From positions 13,091,001 through 13,155,000 of the forward strand of contig NC_065891.1 in the NCBI RefSeq assembly GCF_905147045.1: 64,000 nt of DNA. The letters run 5' to 3'. Below, one piece after another: positions 1 to 15,000 of this stretch. The position numbers and the translations under genes are program-made. Within the stretch, counting starts at the first letter, position 1, and each line of letters opens with the position of its first letter. The notes under the pieces are model-generated. The model worked only from the letters and a program-made list of their open reading frames with translations. It ran no database searches and had not been told where the DNA came from. The DNA comes from Nymphalis io. Its lineage: Eukaryota > Arthropoda > Insecta > Lepidoptera > Nymphalidae.

Positions 1-3000
1 GTACCGTTGACATTTAAAATTTATGTGTTCAACGTGAGCAATGCTGAAGATGTCACCGATGGCGCCAAGCCTATATTAAACGAAATAGGTCCTTTTGTCT
101 ACAAGTAAGAATATTTCTGTATAATTTATTCAAAATTCTATAAGGAGACTTTGATATTATTAGACATTCAAATTAAGCAATTACTATTCTCGAGTAACGA
201 TAGGTGTCGATATGTCTAAGCATACACTACATATATTTTATATATTTAAAATAATTCTATATATTAAGGTCATCAACTTGATGATGAGGATGGTTGAAAA
301 TATTGTTAAAAGCTTTTAAAAATGGTAATTCTCAAATTATATATAAAGAATTGAAGTTATATGTTAATAGCCATATAAAAGTATCTCTAGTTGATAATTA
401 CATAAAGTGTGTTTTAATGTCCTCCTGGGACACGGCACGAGGCCGTTTACATTACTTGAGACTCATATGATAATCCGACACGACTGCTGTATCGGATTCA
501 GCTGAAGGACCAATTACGTATTTCCCACGTGTAACTGCCAACTCTTAAACTCAGCGCTGCTACGGAGATTTTCTTGGCAAACAAAAAACATTTTACTGTT
601 CAGACCCAGGGTATTGAATTTAGGTACTCTGGATTCTATATAGCCTTTATTTAGTCACTAAACTAAAGAAGCAATAATACCATAATCCCTTAAAAATATG
701 ATGATTTTGAAAAGATGCTTTGACTAATAATTATTATGTAGAAGTAAGAAGTAAACAAACACACACACACACACTTTGTTTAAATTTAAAGGCTTATTAC
801 GTAAAATTTCATTGCTTTTAGCCGGTTTTGATGGCAAAAATGCACTTGACCGAATTCTCAACCAACACGTACGAGAATGTATAAAATTTATCCTTTAATA
901 AAAAACGTTTAAGCTTGTTTTCATTGATATACATAGTAAATATTGTCCGCTTACAGAGAATATCGTGTAAAAAGGATATTGGGTTACGGAGATAATGACA
1001 CGATCAAATACATGTTGAAAAAAACATTTCGTTTCGATCAAGAAGCATCAGGTAGTCTAAGAGAAGACGAAGAAATCACGGTCATCAATTATTCATACAT
1101 GGTGAGTCATATTATAGTATCTTTAGTACAATGATGATGGTAGGGCTATGTAAATCCACCCCCCCCCCCCTCCGTAGGTAACGTAAGATAAACATCAGTG
1201 TTTCTACCGAACAATGATAAATTGTGTTGATATTTTCGAAGAATACGTAAGACAGGATAATGACAAACGCATGTCATGAAGTTATCGATTCCATTTGACA
1301 GCCGGTTGATATACCATTTAATTTTTAAACAGGCTTGTTACAATGTCCTTATGCAAACACCATGAGCAGATCTTTTGACTCTTGTTACTTTATCAGCAAA
1401 TGTTCAACACTGACAAACATCAATAATGATACCAAGATACCATTAACCGTGCTGCCTAAACAATGATTAATTTGTGACAAATATTATAAAAAAGTGTCCT
1501 TATTATTATAATAGATAGACTCGTCTGCCTTGGATTGTAAGTCAACTGTGGCTATAGAGGCTTGTTACCATCACTCACAGAGTCTAAGATATGAGCCGGT
1601 CACAGTTATAATTCACACTATCTTTCAAATCGAAACACAGCAATACAAAATTTTACGGTAATATAACTGGAGGGAGACCAGATGGACCTCTTTAAAAAAG
1701 TACTTCTTAATAATTCGCTTACCTAATTTTATATACAATCATTCACGTGTTCTGTGTTAACGTTATTAAAACCATATTTATATACAGATTTACTTAAAAA
1801 CATTGTTTAACGGCTGTTTATTTAAGTACTGCAGTGCTATTCTGTTACAACTTACTTCTAATGAAGTAAAGTCATCCATGAAATTTTGACAACCGACGTA
1901 TGATGATATGCTATTTTGGTGCGTGTATTCTTGAATTATGTAATTGTTATGGTCAAAGTCGCATATCACTTTGACATTTTACGACTGTTTTCTGCGATGT
2001 TTCGATTTGGTCTTACACAACAGCCCAAATGATTTCACTCTTTCTGTCATTATTGATTTGACATTCGAAATAAGACACCATTGTTTAACTAATCACCCGC
2101 TAAAAACATTTATAAGTAAGGTGTTCAAATTGTTTAATGTATCTTTAAAATGTCATAATGTCAACTTGTAATGAACCTTCGTGGTAAGTTTCAAATTATT
2201 GTTCATATACAGTATCTATTTAAGTCTATCATATTTCAACATCCATTTCATTTATGTAATAACTCAAAATGTTTTAAGATTTATAGTTATTTTAGTGCAG
2301 CCATTTTATACCAAAGAATGCTTGATGTGTTGGGATGTAGACATATAATGTAATTAAAAAATTGTCCATGATATAATTGTATGCAACAAAAACCGTGTGA
2401 ACTGTTAGCAATAGGAAAAAGTGCGACAATAGCGTATTACGTCATAAAATAACGTGTACAAACTTTTTATTTTTAAAATCGTTTAATTATATTAATATTA
2501 TAATATGATGATAATTATAATATAATAATATAAATAATTATTATAATATATTTTATAGAAATTTTCGAGGATATGTTTATTGTGTATCTGTTATGTGTGC
2601 TTAATTATGATTTTTATTATCAAAGAAGGTTTATTGCTATGAAAATGACTTTGACATATGACATTTACTTACTGCACTACGTCATCCAGTTAGATCTGTG
2701 CATGTTGCAGTCTTCATAACTACCGGTTTAAAATAATGTTAATCTCCTTACAATGTTAATATTACAACGAGCATAAATATCGGTTCTGTTTGTGACCTCA
2801 ATCCTTGTATAATAGCTAGAAATACATGCGGCGTTGCGTGTAAAATTATAAGAACAATAATAATTAAGCCGACTAAGTGCCACCTATGGATCCTAAGAAA
2901 AAAATTGCGTCACAAATCGGTTTTAAGTTACACAATAAATAAACAACACACCAAAGATTATACATATAGATAATAATTCCTTTAATAATCAATAATAACG

Positions 3001-6000
3001 TTGCAAATGTAAGTACAAATATAGTATAGGAAATTTAATTAACAATGCTAGGTACCTAGGTCAACTTGTCTATGCGAGGTCGTCCAGGTATTTTGTATTA
3101 AATTATAGTGTCATAGAATAAAAGCTTAGTGATTCTGAATATTTCATATTTAGTGATGACGAATTAGTATCAGCTCGCCCTGCGGTATATGCCATGTTTG
3201 CCTGTTTGTCTTCTTGTTTTTCTGTTTGATTTCATTCTTCCATCTCTTTCTTTCACGCCCTTTCTTTATATTTTAATATAATAATGCTTTATAAATAATG
3301 CTTGAAAAGAATATATTGTTTACAAATATATAATATCATTAGAAAAATTAATTAAATATAAATGAAATTAAATTATGATCATATTACAGTACTTCAGACT
3401 TTGAATATGATTGGGTTTATATACTTATATTGATTTTAATTGTCGATATAACTTCAAATACCTTCGTTTGTTGCAGCATAACAAAGATTTTTCTTCTGTT
3501 TATCACTTACACCTGTCTTCGATTAATACTTTACATATACCAATTTTATTATAGAAACTATTATATAATATTGGAACTATGTGATTTATATTTCTCAAAA
3601 AGGCTTTTAACTATAGAAATTAAACCGAAAAAATACTATTAATTCTACCTCCCGACCCCCGCCGGCAAACTGATTCATTAGCGTCCTGGATTTCGCTATG
3701 CTGTGTCGTTTGCGCAAACATATATATGTCTTTGTCCTATAGTCTATGCCATTGATTGAGGCGAAACTTTTTACAACTGTTTTTGATAGTATCTACGTGA
3801 AGGTTTCTGGCATAATAAAATTAACACGCAATAGCTGACGTGCGAATCGTATCGGATAATTGGTTACGTATTTAACGTATGTAGGCAATAGCTGGTTTTA
3901 AATAACAAAAAAGACGAGAAAATTAGTAATTAAGATAATAAAACGGTTGCCCGTTAACATTAACAAAGACAAGGATATGCACTATCCTTAAGATTACAAT
4001 ACAACAACAATAACAGCCTGTTAATATCCCACTGCTGGGCTAAGGCCTCCTCCTTAAGATTAAACAAAATTTAATTAATACGACGTTTCTAATATAATAA
4101 CACAGTAGGCCTAGGCCAGCTTTGCTTTTCATCAGGAAAGATTACAATTAAAAAGCAAAACCTTGTCTCTATGTATTCTGTAAATGTTGTAATTAATAAA
4201 ATCGATGTCAAATATTACATTCTGAAATGACACGTTACGTTTCAAAACTATATATATGGTAAGCGGAAACCTGTGGAATAAATATGACTTTATGTAATAT
4301 ATTATCATTGTATAATTTACTGAAATTAAAATATTAATACAAATTAGTAAAAACATTTAACAGCTGCTTTTAATAACCTTTTGTTTAATTATAAACTTGT
4401 TTAAACTCGCTTGTTAGATTTCTTAATTGTTTGAGAAACTTTAGATTTATTCGTTACAGTTCAAATTATGTACAATTAATTATATAATTTACTATATACT
4501 TACATTTTTATTACAAATTAAGTAATATAAAAATAGATAACAATAATAAGCAATATAAAAGCGCTTCGACGGCTCTTTGACAAGAATACACGGATCCTAA
4601 TTAAATATCGCAGTTTTAATCCGGATAAGAACAATTGACTTATCATTTACTTAATTTATTTTTATCGTGAGACCTACATTATATAAAATATTACCACATA
4701 TATGGCCTAGAATCTTTGCTTAAGCAGTACGACATGGGTCCGTCCCAAATGATTTCAAATTGATTTTGTTTTGCTTTTACTCGTCACAAATTATCTTTAC
4801 TTAGAAATGATTTCTCATATTAACTAAAAAGAGTCGCGTAACTTCTTTGCAGATAATAAAGAGATAAAAATTTGTGTCATAATTCGTACACTTCATACAA
4901 ATATTAGATATCACATAATCTAAAATATTGTTAAGCCCTTAAAAACTAAATTATATAAATTTGGTTGTCTGGAAGAGATCGCTGGTTGTCTGGAAGAGAT
5001 CGCTCTTTCAGCGATAAGACTGCCTTTTGTACATAAATAGTTTTCGTTTTTTTATGTTTGTGTTTAAAATGGTTCTGTAACTCTTTTGGTGTACAATAAA
5101 GCATATTCTATTTTATTCTATTCTATAAATTTTAAATTATACAATGTAAGAGCATTATATAAAATGTTAATGCAATATATTGTAATGTTTAGTAGAATGT
5201 CATCATCTAAGCATAATAACGAATAATATGCACAAATTAAATACAAGTGATGATAATTTAATTCACAGTATTAATAATTAATAAAGAACAAGATACATGT
5301 AACATTAAACTCAAACATGTAAAAAAAAGCGTGTCATAGGCTATATATTAAACCGAAAAATGAAAAGACTTTTTCGTATTAGTGGGATTTGCAAAGTTAG
5401 TCGAAGAAAAAACGGTCGAACGAAAACGTTTCTTACGAACGCTGCCTTAACGATGAGAGATATATGACTGAATTCTAGAGAAAAGTTGTAGAACTTAATT
5501 ATGCGTACAAAGAAGTCAGAGACAGCATATGTCTAAGTTTTATATTTAAGTCACAAAAACTAGTTTTTTTATATAAAAAAAATAATTTAAATCGTTTCGT
5601 AATCGTTTGGTCATGTTTATTGGTCATATTATCAAAAATTATGAATTTTTATCAAAATAAGTAAACTTATCGCTTCAAGTTAAAGAGATAATACAACATA
5701 GGTATGGAAAAGCCACTGTATTGTAATCTATTGAGTTATATTTCTATTAGACGATGTTATCCATATACAACACGTCAATTTATTTAGAAATAAATTGCTT
5801 TATTACCAAGGAAATTTTATTTATATAAAATTTGTTTGTTAATAGTTGGTCGTTTTGATTGCATAGTTTAAGAGATAATTTAAAATATCAAATACGTGAG
5901 ACAATTTAATTAATGTTCGGCCAATCGATCACAAGTAAAAATGCTTACCGCCCAACGAAGTGGGCACGGCTCAGCTAGGGAATTATAATAATCGATCTAA

Positions 6001-9000
6001 ATTTAAAACTAGTGACACTTAAACAAGATGCGTTAACTTTATTACTCAAAATACATACGAGTAACTGATGTCTAGTATTTTTTTTATAGAATAGGAAGGC
6101 GGACGAGCATATGGGCCACCTGATGGTAAGTGGTCTTCAACGCCCATAGACATTGGCACTGTAAGAAGAAAGCTTTTCAGGGTAGGTACCACCCACTCAT
6201 CAGATGTTCTACCGCAAAACACAGTACTTGGTATTGTGTTCCGGTTTGAAGGGCCAGTGTAATTACAGGAACACGGGACATAAAATCTTAGGTCCCAAGG
6301 TTGATGGCGCATGGGCGATGTAAGCGATGGTTATCATTTCTTACAATGCAAATATCTATGGGTGTTGGTGACTACTTACCATCGGGTGGCCCATTTGCTC
6401 GTCCACCTACTTATTCAATAAAAAATAAATAAAAAATAAACTATTTCAATGTGTTGAAATGGCTCAGTAGAAAGAACACGTGGATATTAACTGAAGATCG
6501 ATTTTTAGAAGGCATTGACACTGTTCAAATAATTGATAACTTTGTGAAGCATGACTATGGTATTCAAATGTAAGAATTTGTTGGACATTAAATTTCTAAC
6601 TTGGGACGACATTTTTTTTCCCGCTTGGCTTATTTCACTCTAACCGTCAATACTAATATTTATTAAGTATATTGACGCATTTTTTTAAATATAACGTCAC
6701 TGCAAAGATATACATAAGTTGTTTATTTATTCTTTGTCACACATTTATGTAAGCGATTGACTGTCTAACTTATCACGAGGTCTTCGAAACAAGGTCGAAT
6801 GGACTTGAAATTTAGCATAATTACATTTTTCGCGTAGAACGGATTTTACGCAAATCCTATCTCATAAATTCATAATCTAAGCTAGGGCTCTCTTATAATA
6901 AATATTTTTTTATTGGAACCGATTTTTTTTACCAATATTTTGACTTACATCATACAACAGAATACAATCAAAGCGTTATTTAAGCGCATAGTCTAAGCAC
7001 TAAGCTGATTCCAATTGAAGAAGTAATAAAGTTAAACAAACCTTAGATTAATATACTCCATGCGATTTGCTAATAGCTCTACTGTGTTATGGACTGTATT
7101 ATTCACTACAAACAGTTCTTGATTAAAATATCTTTATTTAACAACACGATTCCCACATAGCTACTTATACTTTCATTTTACTTTTAAAATTCCCATAGCA
7201 ACTTCGCTGTCGTAAAGGATATTCACGAATTCACAATCAATACCATTGACTGTTTAAGATATACAAATAATATCACGTTCATTAAATACCATAGTTGCTT
7301 TATTTGTTTTTACTCCTTCTTTGGGATAAGCTATACGTATAATTTAGACACACATAGATCACGAACTTCACTATACATACTTCTCTTGGTGGTAGGGCTT
7401 TGTGCAAGCTCGTCTGGATACCGCCACTCATCTATTCTACATTCAAAAACCAATATTTATCATTGTTGTGTTCCGATTTGAAGGGTAAATCAAATCAAAA
7501 CAAAATACTTTATTCAACACTTATTTATTGATTGTCAAATTAGAAACTACCCATGTGGCAGAATTCTAGTGAAATTCGATACATCTTTCACGGTTACCCT
7601 CATCCCTGAGCATGAGATAACCATTCAGAGTAATTATTATATGATAATTTTTTTTAGTAGTTAAAGATGCGAAATAATTAATTTAACTGATAGAATATTT
7701 CTTTTTCTGAAACATTTATTTTATATTTGAGGATAATGTCAATGAACTGGTATTAATTTAATCGTTTGTTCCCAGGCAGCCATATTAGCAGTCCTGGACC
7801 TAATGCCGGCTGCTGTCACTCTCGTGAATAGTGCTCTGAGTAGTTTCTTTCCAAATCTGACCGATCCGTTCCTACGAGTGAAAGCGAAGGACCTTTTCTT
7901 TGATGGAATATTTCTCAACTGTGCTGGTGAAAATGCAGCTCTAAGTAAGTACCTTTACTATATTTTATTAAAACACTTTACTCATGAAGGTATCGTGTGG
8001 TTCCGGTATAGGATAGGATTTTGGTTAAGTACATTCCTCGAGCATCTGAGCGCCCTGTAACGGTGACGGGTCAGTTCAAAAGGAAAAAATAATACATATA
8101 ATACTTTTTTTATTTCAATTAAACACTAAAGATTAAAACCTATTCGATAAAAAAGACACTCAAATCGTTTAACGACTGGTGACGAAATCACCACTGCATA
8201 CTATACAAACAAGAAACGCGTGATGAGACGCTCATAACTCCAAAGGCGCTATGCATACAATCACTTTTTAAGTACTTAACTTACCTCACTCCATTTAAAA
8301 ATTTCTTGTGGGGGAAACGCGTTAACTCGTTTTTCCAGCAACAAAAAAGGGGGCTAACAGAGACTTCAAACGTCATACGAGAAAGTGTAAGATTTCGAGC
8401 GTCAGATGACGTCAGCGTAAGATTTGTTAATATGAGTGCGTTAATGTGTGTACACTTTAATTCTCGTGAGTACCTTAGCACTTACACCATTTTTTTATCG
8501 TTCATAGTAAGAATATCCACTAAATATCGCCATGCTGAAAATTTAGCATAACAAAATACATATAACCCCAAATTTTCACTCTCCAAACCCATAATCTCAC
8601 TTTGTAATCACGATTTAAGTATTTTTGTATAAACAATATCAAAATATTTACTTATAGTGAACCTCATCGAACTTTCGATTACGTTATTTACGAGAAGCAT
8701 TGGGTCATTTTGACATTTAAAGATTTGCAAAACATTTAACGATTTATTTAATTGATAAGAAATATAAACGTGTTTTATGATATTGAAAAAGTCGGTAATA
8801 CTAAAAGATCAAATACATTATCGATGTACAATTTTTATCAGTAAATACAACAATTTGGTCTATTTGTGTGTGTGTGTTACGTTGAAAAATGCCTAGCAAG
8901 ACGCAAGGGGGCCCATATGGGCCGTCGAACTAATAAAGACATTTTTGATGTTTAATTGTTAAATGGTTTAAATTACTTCGACAATATTCAAAATAAAATC

Positions 9001-12000
9001 CTTTCGAAATATTATCATTATTACGAATCAAATTTAATTATTTCATGCAATAAGTAAAACTTAATTCCATTTGAATTCTGTTAGCAGCGCCACCTTTGAA
9101 CAGACTATGTTTGTTTATAAAGTTTATCTAAAATAAATCATCTCGAGTTGTTTAAAATATTAAACTATATTTCAAAAAGTATTTAGCAGTAATTCAGTCT
9201 GTCTGTTTTAATAGAAGCTTTTAGTTGCTAATAATTGAATCGATTGAAAGGCAATGAAAAGACGCGGTTGCCTCACTGGAATTATGAAAGGATTAATTTA
9301 AATTAATATCTCAGGAGTCATGGCAAAATTAAAATTCTCGCGCAAGACGAAAAATTATGGTGATGGCCAACGATGCGATGGCGAAATAGTCAGCGCAAAG
9401 ATTTTGTTCAATTCGTATGTACTATGTTCATCATATATTCTACCGCCAAACAGCGATATTTAGTATTGCTGGGTACCGGCTTAAAGGGCGATGGAGCCAA
9501 TGTAAGTACAGGCATAAGGGTTTATCACACGGACAGTTATACGTGCCATGTTCTCGGGTGGGCAAACCATCGAGCTTATTTGTTTTGGCAAAAGACGGAC
9601 TGACAAAAAATATCGTACACTCAATTGCTATTCGAAATTAATTAACTACCTTAGGATAAAAATATATTACTTTTTTCACTTTACATTTAACTTTTAATCA
9701 AACAATGAATATGTCCATTACATTAATGAAATACATTGAATTGAGAAAATGAATAGATCCCACCCCCACACACTTACAGTAAATTCGTTACATTTTCCAA
9801 ACAAACCAAAATATTCAGTAAATATAATTTATATGGGAGAACAACGTTTGCCAAGTCAGCTAGTTGGAAATGTAAAATACAGTCAAAACCTTTGATTGCA
9901 ATAGATTTTAATAAGTTTCGTTATCAAAAAACTAATTTTACTAGCACGCTAAATATTATAATATTCATTATTTCATTATCATTGTGATTTGGGATACGAT
10001 TTAAGTATTACCTACAAAGTCTCATATATTATTGGGTTTTTCTGTCAGAAAATTCTCAGTAGCAGCCTGGAGTCTGGAAGTTGTAAGTACGTACACTCCC
10101 GTGCCTCGGAAAGCAAATAAAGCCGTTGGTCCTGCGCCTGAACTCTTTCCGGTCGTGTCGGATTGCCGTCCCATCGGATTATGACAGTTTAGAAGGTTTA
10201 GAGCTTCCACCACGCTGCTCCAATGCGGGTTGTTAGAATACACATGTGACATAATTTCAATGAAATTAGACACATGCAGGTTTCCTCACGATGTTTTCTT
10301 TCACCGTCAAGCACGAGATGAATTATAATCACAAATTAAACACATGAAAATTCAGTGGTGCTTGCTCGGGTTTGAACCCACGATCATCGGTTAAGATTCA
10401 CGCGTTCTAACCACTAGGCCATCTCGGCTTTTTTTTACTAATTACATAACGACTATAAATAAATAAAAATATACAAATACTTCAATTGAAGCTCTGAATA
10501 TGAGTGGCAATGCTTCTGTCCATGAAATCTAAAAATCAAAGTTAATATATATCTTATTCAAGTAGTTAGTCATTCTACAAGGTTAAATAAATATAACGTA
10601 ATGTTAAGCATGTATATTGACAATTACAAAGTGTCGACAATAGTAACGCCTATTTAATTGAATGCCTCGTGAGTTTTGTAGCAAGCGTATATCCTCTTCT
10701 AGTAACCACCAAATAAATACGGCTTAACAATTATAACCAATGATTATTCCGCAAAAATTATCCATCAAAATCACCACTTCCACTTTTTAATGTAGTCATT
10801 TTAGGAAATTATTTTATCCCTTCCAAAAAAAAAAAAAAAACTACAATATTTTCGTAATTTCTTAATCTCTTATTCTTTTATCTTGTTTAAAGTAAAATAA
10901 CTGTCACTATTTTTATAGAAACGTAATAAAATAAATGAATCTTTCTTATAAAAATAAAAAGATTAAGGGATTATAACAGTATCAAAATATAATATTAGTT
11001 ACAAGAAATGGTCATTCCATTGTACAAGTAACTAAAATGACTTTGATTCGATTAACATTTGCAGTAATATTATAAATGCTATAGTAACTCTGTAACGCTT
11101 TCGGCTAAACCACTAAATTTCATGAGAGTTTGTTTGAAGCAAGCTTGATAGGACATACTACTTTTTATACCTAACATCTACCCCTACCCCTACCCCTACC
11201 ACGCGAACAAAACCGCCGGCGAAAACTTATTATAAATAAATATCTATTTGTTTTAAATTAATTGAAATTTCTTATTATACCCTTCTAACGTAAGAAATCT
11301 TATAATTTTAATTCCCGGTACTGTTAGGTAATCAAATCCTATCTTATAGAAGACTCTCAAATTATCTAACTAGCTTGTTCTAATAGTATTTTCTATCTTC
11401 TAAACTTCTTGTATAATATATTTATTTAATATAAAAGATTTTAATATTTGAAGAAAGGATTGTAAAGGACGATTGAAGATCACGGATTTAGATCCGAACA
11501 AGCACCGCAGAGTTCGGGATATTTTTAATATTGAAACGAGATACTCTTTTCGGGAGCGTCACAATTTTTTAATAACAATAAGTTATATTTCCATATCAAA
11601 ATCGATTTAACTACTTAACCGTTCACATTTTACCTACTTTACCGTTTATTAACGGATGGTACTTAGTATTCTATAAAATATACAATGGCAAATATTCTCT
11701 CTCCTGATTGATATTCTTATGATCCTATGAAAGATCTTAAGTGTTATATATGCTATGAAGCATATCAAAACCCGGTCTGAAAAGCAATCTGCGCAAAGCG
11801 GTTTTAAAGTGATATTGCATCTTGGTAGATCTTTTACGGTACACGTGTAAGTAAACATTTTAATACTTGTATTTTTAAATGAATTTAGGTTATATATATG
11901 AATATAGTCGATACTAACAATTAACTGTATTATTTCCAATATTTGACTGCCTCGTTGGTCTAGTGGCTTGATATAAGGCTGCAGACCCGGAGGTCCTGGG

Positions 12001-15000
12001 TTCTACTGAACTTTTTTACTGGCCCAGGTCGGGCCAATGAAAAAAGTTATTGTGTTTTTCTGTCAGAAAATTCTCAGTAGCAGCCCGGAGTCTGGAAGTT
12101 GGAAGTGTGTACACTCCCGTGACTCGCAAAGCACGTAAAGTCATTGGTCCTTCTCCTGAACTCTTTCCAGTCGGATTATGAGTTAGGGAATAGAGAGTGC
12201 ACCTGTGTTTGCGCACACACTTGTGCACTATAATATCACCTCCGTAGTTGGCTAATCTCTCTTGAGAATGGCCGCCGTGGCCGAAATCGGTCTAGAGGAT
12301 ATTATTATTATTATTTCCAAATTACATTTATCACTTTTACACGTACGTTATTTTTTGCTTACGTAACTTTCTTAGTTATATACGAGTAACGCTAATATAA
12401 TCGTTTTAAAACAAAGGTTAAAGTAATTTGCAATTATAAACAATTATACAAGTCTAGAAATTTGTTTGGACTCATGAATATTTAGTTTTGGTGTCTCCAT
12501 CATCTTTACTAAATTAGTAGTAAACATAAACATGGCTAGAAATAATATGAAGCATTGAATTGAATAATTTAGATGAAAGCGCGGATTAACAAGGAAATTG
12601 TTACTATTGTACTTTAAAATTTTGTTTCTCGTTATCTCCATCGCACAGATCATTCCTCGATCGACCGATTTTTCATATCTACTCCGTCCTACGTGACATT
12701 GGTGAAATAATCTTTGCCCTGTTAGTACAACTAAAAGCCATTAAACTGAGAACTGAATTGTTCAGACCAAAGAAAAGTTAGACATAGCTTGAACACTATA
12801 CAACAAGTATATAGTAACATCGGCTCCATATACATACTTACTAATACGTTTTTGTTTCAGGTTTAGTATGCGGCAAGATCAGGTTAGAGAAACCGACAAC
12901 GATGAGACCTTCTGAAAATGATGATGGATTTTACTTCTCGATGTTTTCACATGTAAGTTTTCATTTCTGTAACAGCCTGTTAATGTCCCACTGCTGGGCT
13001 AAGGCCTCCTCTCCCTTTTAAGAAGAAGTTTTGGAGCTTTTTCCACCACGCTGCTCCAATGCGGATTGGTAGAATACACATGTGGCATAATTTCAATGAA
13101 ATTAGACACATGCAGGTTTCCTCACGATGTTTTCCTTTACTGTCAAGCAGGAGATGAATTATAATCACAAATTAAGCACATGAAAATTCAGTGGTGCTTG
13201 CCCGGGTTTGAACCCACGATTGTCGGTTAAGATGCACGCGTTCTAACCACTAGGCCATCTCGGCTTTTTTTTCATTTACCTTAAAGTATTTGATATTACT
13301 GTTTAAATGACTAGCTCGATAGCTCTCGTACAAATAATATTATTTTAATATGAAATCATTGTCTTGAGGGTTTGCTCTGATTTATATTACAGGCGCAAAT
13401 ATTAAATTTATAATACATGCCTATATAAGATAAAGTATTTTTAATAAATATTTATGTAAAGAAATATGTAAGTTCAGAGAAAAATAGAGCCTGTAGTAAG
13501 CTATGAGTGTCGTATAATCCGACAATTGTGTTTTGTTTTAATATAACAGTATATATTTTCCTTAATCACTTATCATCTTTACGCCGTCTTCTAACCACTC
13601 ATTAAACACGGCTCAACGATTATCCCGAAAATAATGCTTCAAAACCACCCTTTTCCCTTTGTAATTTAATTATTTTATTACTCCTAATAGTATACATTCA
13701 AAATACGATTAATCGAGTTGAAAGCAACGCCAAAATGAAATCCGTATAAAAACAGTACAGTAACAGTAAGTAAGTAAGTAAGCCTGTAAATGTTCCACTG
13801 CTGGGCTAAGGCCTCATCTCCTTATTATTATAGCTTATTCCATCACGCTGGTCCAATGCGGGTTGGTGGAATACACATGTGGCAGAATTTCGATGAAATT
13901 AGACACATGCAGGTTTCCTCTCGATGTTTTCCTTCACCGAAAAGCATGAGATTGCCCGGGTTTGAACCCACGTTCATCGGTTAAGATATATGCGTTCTTA
14001 CCACTGGGCCAACCCGACTTCCGTATAAAAAACAACAAGTTATTTTTGTGTAATGGAGTTATGAAAAAGAAGTTTTTCAATATTAAATGAAACGTTGAAA
14101 CTTTTATCACCCGTAGAATAAATTCAATTTACGGAGATATTTGAAAAGTTAAACTTCTCTTTATATGTCATTCGAAGTGAACTCGGAAACAAATTACTTT
14201 CTCGGATTCTAAACGATTTCCGAATAAAAAATTAACCAAAATAATTGTGTACATTAATATCAATCGTGTGTATATTTTTTATGTTACAAATATGTCTTGT
14301 AAATAATATATTTAATGACATTTTCGAAATTCAAATTTTAATAAACATAATGTTTATACAAATATTAACAACCGGAATATCAAATTGTATATATGTGCAA
14401 AAAATAAAAATATGAGGTATATATAAAATAAATTTCATTCATCAATTTCGATTCGAGTTTATATAAAAAGGTGAAACTAATGTTATTTTGTAATTGATGA
14501 AAAAGCAAATAGATTATCAGATTAAAGACGTTATATTTCAAAAGTCGTAATATTTTGATTTATATAAGCGCTTGAATGTCGTCTCTCGTAGTTACTAAAT
14601 ATTTTTACATATGACCATTTAAATAAACTATATTGTACGAATGAACAATACTTATTGGTCTTTAGTCTTTGTTTATATAATTATGCAATGTATTCACTAG
14701 TTTCATATGATTTTTTTTTTATATACTAACCGGGAAGGCAATTGACTACTCCACCGGATGGTAAGTGGTAATAGAGTCCAAACGCGATGACGACCAGTAC
14801 TATACAGGCTTCATTTGGTTAATATGAGTATTTATAAAACGTGCTAATATCTACGTTACTTATACGCTTATAATCACACAATAAGCCTTTTGAAGTGATA
14901 ATGGAATCTTAAAAATAAGTTTATTTACAGCTGAATACAACGGAATCTGGACCTTACGACATGAAACGCGGTATTCAAAATATACACGAACTAGGTCACA

